Source: Archegozetes longisetosus
Lineage: Eukaryota > Arthropoda > Arachnida > Sarcoptiformes > Trhypochthoniidae
Direction of reading: 5' to 3'
Assembly (NCBI GenBank): GCA_018873245.2
Contig: JAEMBT020000002.1
Location: 2,208,001-2,272,000 of the forward strand
Length of the DNA: 64,000 bases
Position numbers and translations under genes: made by a program. Positions 61,460 to 64,000 of the stretch are shown piece by piece (the first letter of the stretch is position 1; every line of letters starts with the position of its first letter). Below the pieces are notes generated by a model. That model saw nothing but the letters and a program-made list of their open reading frames with translations. It ran no database searches and was not told the DNA's origin.

Positions 61460-61875
61460 ATGAAAAAACCTTTCATATTCTTTCTGTGCACAACTCCATT
61501 ATCAGCTGAGTCAGAAATTGGACTGAATAAAAAACAATCCGAAGATTCACCTGTTTATCGAAATTCACACCCGAATCAGTTATCAAATCATAGAAATTAT
61601 CAGAATTTCCGAGGCATTCCGCCAGTGAGAGGCCTTCCAGACCATCTAAGACTTAAAGAATTGGTGAATTTGAAAGACACGGCTTCAACACCAGAGAATC
61701 CATCAGTTGTTACTAATAAAAAAGACAACGAAATTGTACCAGGAGTGATACCCCATCAGTAGTTCTAAACCTGAAAACGACATAACTGATGCAACTCCGC
61801 CATCTGTTGTTCCGAATTTTAAAATAGCGGATACTTCATCAGTTGTACCATCAGCAGTCCCTAATTCTCATTAAG
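61460..61875 (+). pseudogene. Secreted repeat protein, frameshifted
   Basis: An ATG with a leader-like start (MKKPFIFFLCTTPLSAESE) opens a hydrophilic, Pro/Asn-rich frame of 100 residues ending at 61762. Immediately after, other frames continue the same kind of sequence: DTPSVVLNLK, then ITDATPPSVVPNFKIADTSS and SVVPSAVPNSH-stop at 61875. The shared PSVVxNxK unit (also TPENPSVVTNKK before the stop) shows a short repeat interrupted by frameshifts near 61740-61790. Either a broken gene or sequence errors. No family recognised. Confidence 0.5.
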
Positions 61876-61879
61876 ATCC

Positions 61880-63121
61880 AGTTTCAAATTGTCGAAAAAT
61901 TTTTTATGCGTTTAGAAAAAAAAATTAAGATTAAATTTGATCCCCATAATAGCTATTAAAACTCACTTTGAAATCGCTTTGAAGACACATGAAATTACTT
62001 TTTTACTTGACTGAAGTTAAATTTTTCACTGTCTAAATTAGAAAAGAATAGAAAACTACTTTTCTTCTAGCTTGGAAAGCAAATGGCTTTTCACTTGAAA
62101 TTCAATTCAATTCAACTTTAAATATTATCCCGTTTATCAAATCAAAAACAAGTTTTTCAATTTGAGAATGATCTCAATTAGGGCTCTTGAATAACACTTT
62201 AATTTCATAAGATAAATCTAGTTTTATGGTTCTTGTTCATGATTCAATCATTTTAAGTTATGCGTTATATATTTAAGTCAACAGTTATAAAAGGAGGAAC
62301 GCTTTAAAAATAATTCAGGAAACTAAACAGCTCGTGTATTATTGTAGTGCCAAAACAGAAAACATTTTACTTCCCAAACCTGCTATGTTTAAAGCTTTTA
62401 TATAGTGAAAAACTTATTCAGAGGTTTAAGCAAGAGCTTGCTTTTTAAGTCATAACAGAACAATAAATATCACAATTAAAGCAAATAAATTATCTACAAT
62501 AAAATTTTTAAATGCATTTTGTAATCCTAATTAAATATTTACTCTTTCATCTTAATTTCATACCTGTTTCTGCTATAAGTTGAATATGAGAAGTCTTAAA
62601 AGAAATACTAATCGATTATCATTACTAGTATAGATCAACTCTGACAACTTCCATGATGATCAGCCTTATTGCTAGATCAAAAAGTTAAACTTAAGAATTT
62701 TCATATTCTCGCAATACCCACTTGAACTCAAATAACAGTCTTAGGATTAACTTAGATGAGTGACACTCGAATAAATATTAATTTTCTATGAATAGTCTAT
62801 AAGTAGTAACTTCAAGCTACACCTCAAGTGATTAAAATGTGTTCTAAGTCAAAAATGATACATTCGCTAAAATTAAAGCTAAGTTTAAAATCTATTTAGT
62901 TTAAATTGATCGGTTTCGTAGCTTATTCTATAAAAAAATTTAAGACTTTTAAATAAAACATAATTTCATTAATCCTTTTACGCACAAATATATCAACAGA
63001 AAATATTTTTTTATTGATGATAGCTTTAAATCTTAATGAATTAAAAATATTTACAAAATGCTAATGAAACAAATCAAAACTTTTCACATTCAAATTAATG
63101 AATGATAATCTCTAGTGAAAA
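61880..63121. other. Intergenic, no gene seen
   Basis: AT-rich region between convergent genes. Confidence 0.4.
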
Positions 63122-63920
63122 TTAACTGGTAAAGTATTCAGTCCCATAGTCAGCGTTTAAATTTCCTGTCATAGAGGTTTCATCTATCGCATACTTAACC
63201 TTGATTCCAACTTGCTTATTCCTTTTATAGACAGGCATTTGAAAATCTTGGCCATGTACTTGAACGGGAACACGAATTTTTTTATAAAAAGTATGCGGAA
63301 CCTGTATATGCACTGGAACTGGAACTGGAACTAGAATATAGTGATTCTTTGGAACGATATGTGGAACAGGTATTAATCGAGGCACATATTTCACTTTATT
63401 CTTATCCTGACAATCCCCACCTCCGACTATAATCCTATATTCAAATTGAAAATATTTTTTAGAAAAATACTAAAATATATACTCTGTTTATTAGAAACTA
63501 ATCTATTAACACTCTTTTGTTATGATGACGTCGGTTGTTTTTCTTTATGATTGTAGGAGCTCCACAATTGTTCGTAATCAGAATCCTGAGATTTTTGATT
63601 TTGTTTGGGAAAAATTCACATAATGAAAAAGTGGAAAAATTTTGAGATTTAGCCTCAAAAAGTTAATGAAGTTCTAAGAAAAATGTTTTTTCATCAGACT
63701 CACAGTTCTTTCCCTTTACGATTCGCACTCCTAATATTACGACTATTTTTTATAATTATAGGCCCATTATTATTACCTATTATTCGTAGATTGGCGAAAA
63801 TTCTAAAATTCAAATAAATTTTCATATAATAAAATAAATATTCGAATTACCTCCAGATTCAACATTTAAAATAGAAACTAATATCACAAATAAGATTGAG
63901 TATGAAGTACATTTTTCCAT
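63122..63920 (-). CDS. Small secreted GPIIIK-family protein F with valine-proline-rich tail
   Basis: Four exons: 63920-63851, 63776-63704, 63585-63511, 63434-63122; intron phases 1, 2, 2; 176 residues. Signal peptide MEKCTSYSILFVILVSILNV. Blocks shared with gene E in the same exons: NNGPIIIKNS, LITNNCGAPTIIKKNN, VIIVGGGDC. The tail is unlike E: PRLIPVPHIVPK, ILVPVPVPVHIQVP, VPVQVHG, a strand-forming Val-Pro repeat reminiscent of cuticle or matrix proteins (inference only). A frame reading from GTG inside exon 4 hides the first three exons. Donor GTTAAT of intron 3 is weak but gives the paralogue-matching frame. Confidence 0.75.
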
Positions 63921-64000
63921 ATTCTTTATCTATTTGAGTTTCCAGAAGAAAATAATTTTACATTCATTCGGTCTAAATCTTACATAGAAATAAAACTATT

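Overview
This is an AT-rich nuclear window from a eukaryote. Genes are split by short GT-AG introns (mostly 55-90 bp), TATA boxes sit 45-100 bp upstream of several start codons, and DNA-transposon debris is dense. The gene set (expanded small secreted cysteine-rich proteins, cathepsin L, trypsin, a gustatory-receptor-like 7TM protein, a pancreatic-type lipase, an atlastin-like GTPase) points to an arthropod, most probably an acariform mite. Species cannot be fixed from the sequence alone. No rRNA, convincing tRNA, CRISPR or prokaryotic feature was seen.

Layout. 1-2.6 kb: start of a Tc1-like transposase remnant (minus) and a 776-bp foldback element. 2.65-3.76 kb: single-exon lipase (minus). 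4.4-14.9 kb: mobile-element zone with TTAA-flanked MITEs, hAT elements (one 8-bp target-site duplication is perfect and informative), two large foldbacks and a LINE fragment. The foldback at 12408-13834 has 424-bp arms carrying a transposase exon, and a TTAA MITE is nested in one arm. 14.8-17.8 kb: a three-exon gene for a secreted protein with two dynein-light-chain-like domains, plus an inverted partial copy. 18.4-19.8 kb: a frameshifted eIF2-alpha-kinase-like gene. 20.6-21.3 kb: hAT transposase remnant. 23.0-23.9 kb: secreted cysteine-rich gene. 27.0-28.6 kb: cathepsin L.

32.3-48.7 kb: four scattered paralogues (A-D) of a seven-exon secreted protein in which every intron is phase 0 and exons 1-3 and 4-6 look like two copies of one module. 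A and C are intact. B is intact but carries a dead Tc1 element in intron 4. D is decaying. Between B and C lie a gustatory-receptor-like gene (minus) and a TIR-bounded mariner-type element. 49-53 kb: MITEs, a microsatellite and coding debris. 53.2-55.4 kb: atlastin/GBP-like GTPase whose C-terminus is a polybasic cysteine cluster. 55.6-56.7 kb: trypsin-like protease. 58.4-63.9 kb: two convergent paralogues (E, F) of a small secreted GPIIIK protein family with unrelated C-terminal tails, and a frameshifted secreted-protein gene between them.

Many products are predicted to be secreted (proteases, cysteine-rich families, the DLC-like protein), which suits digestive, salivary or extracellular roles; that is inference. 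Exon models were checked by hand: each multi-exon model given keeps reading frame across all GT-AG joints unless a break is stated.
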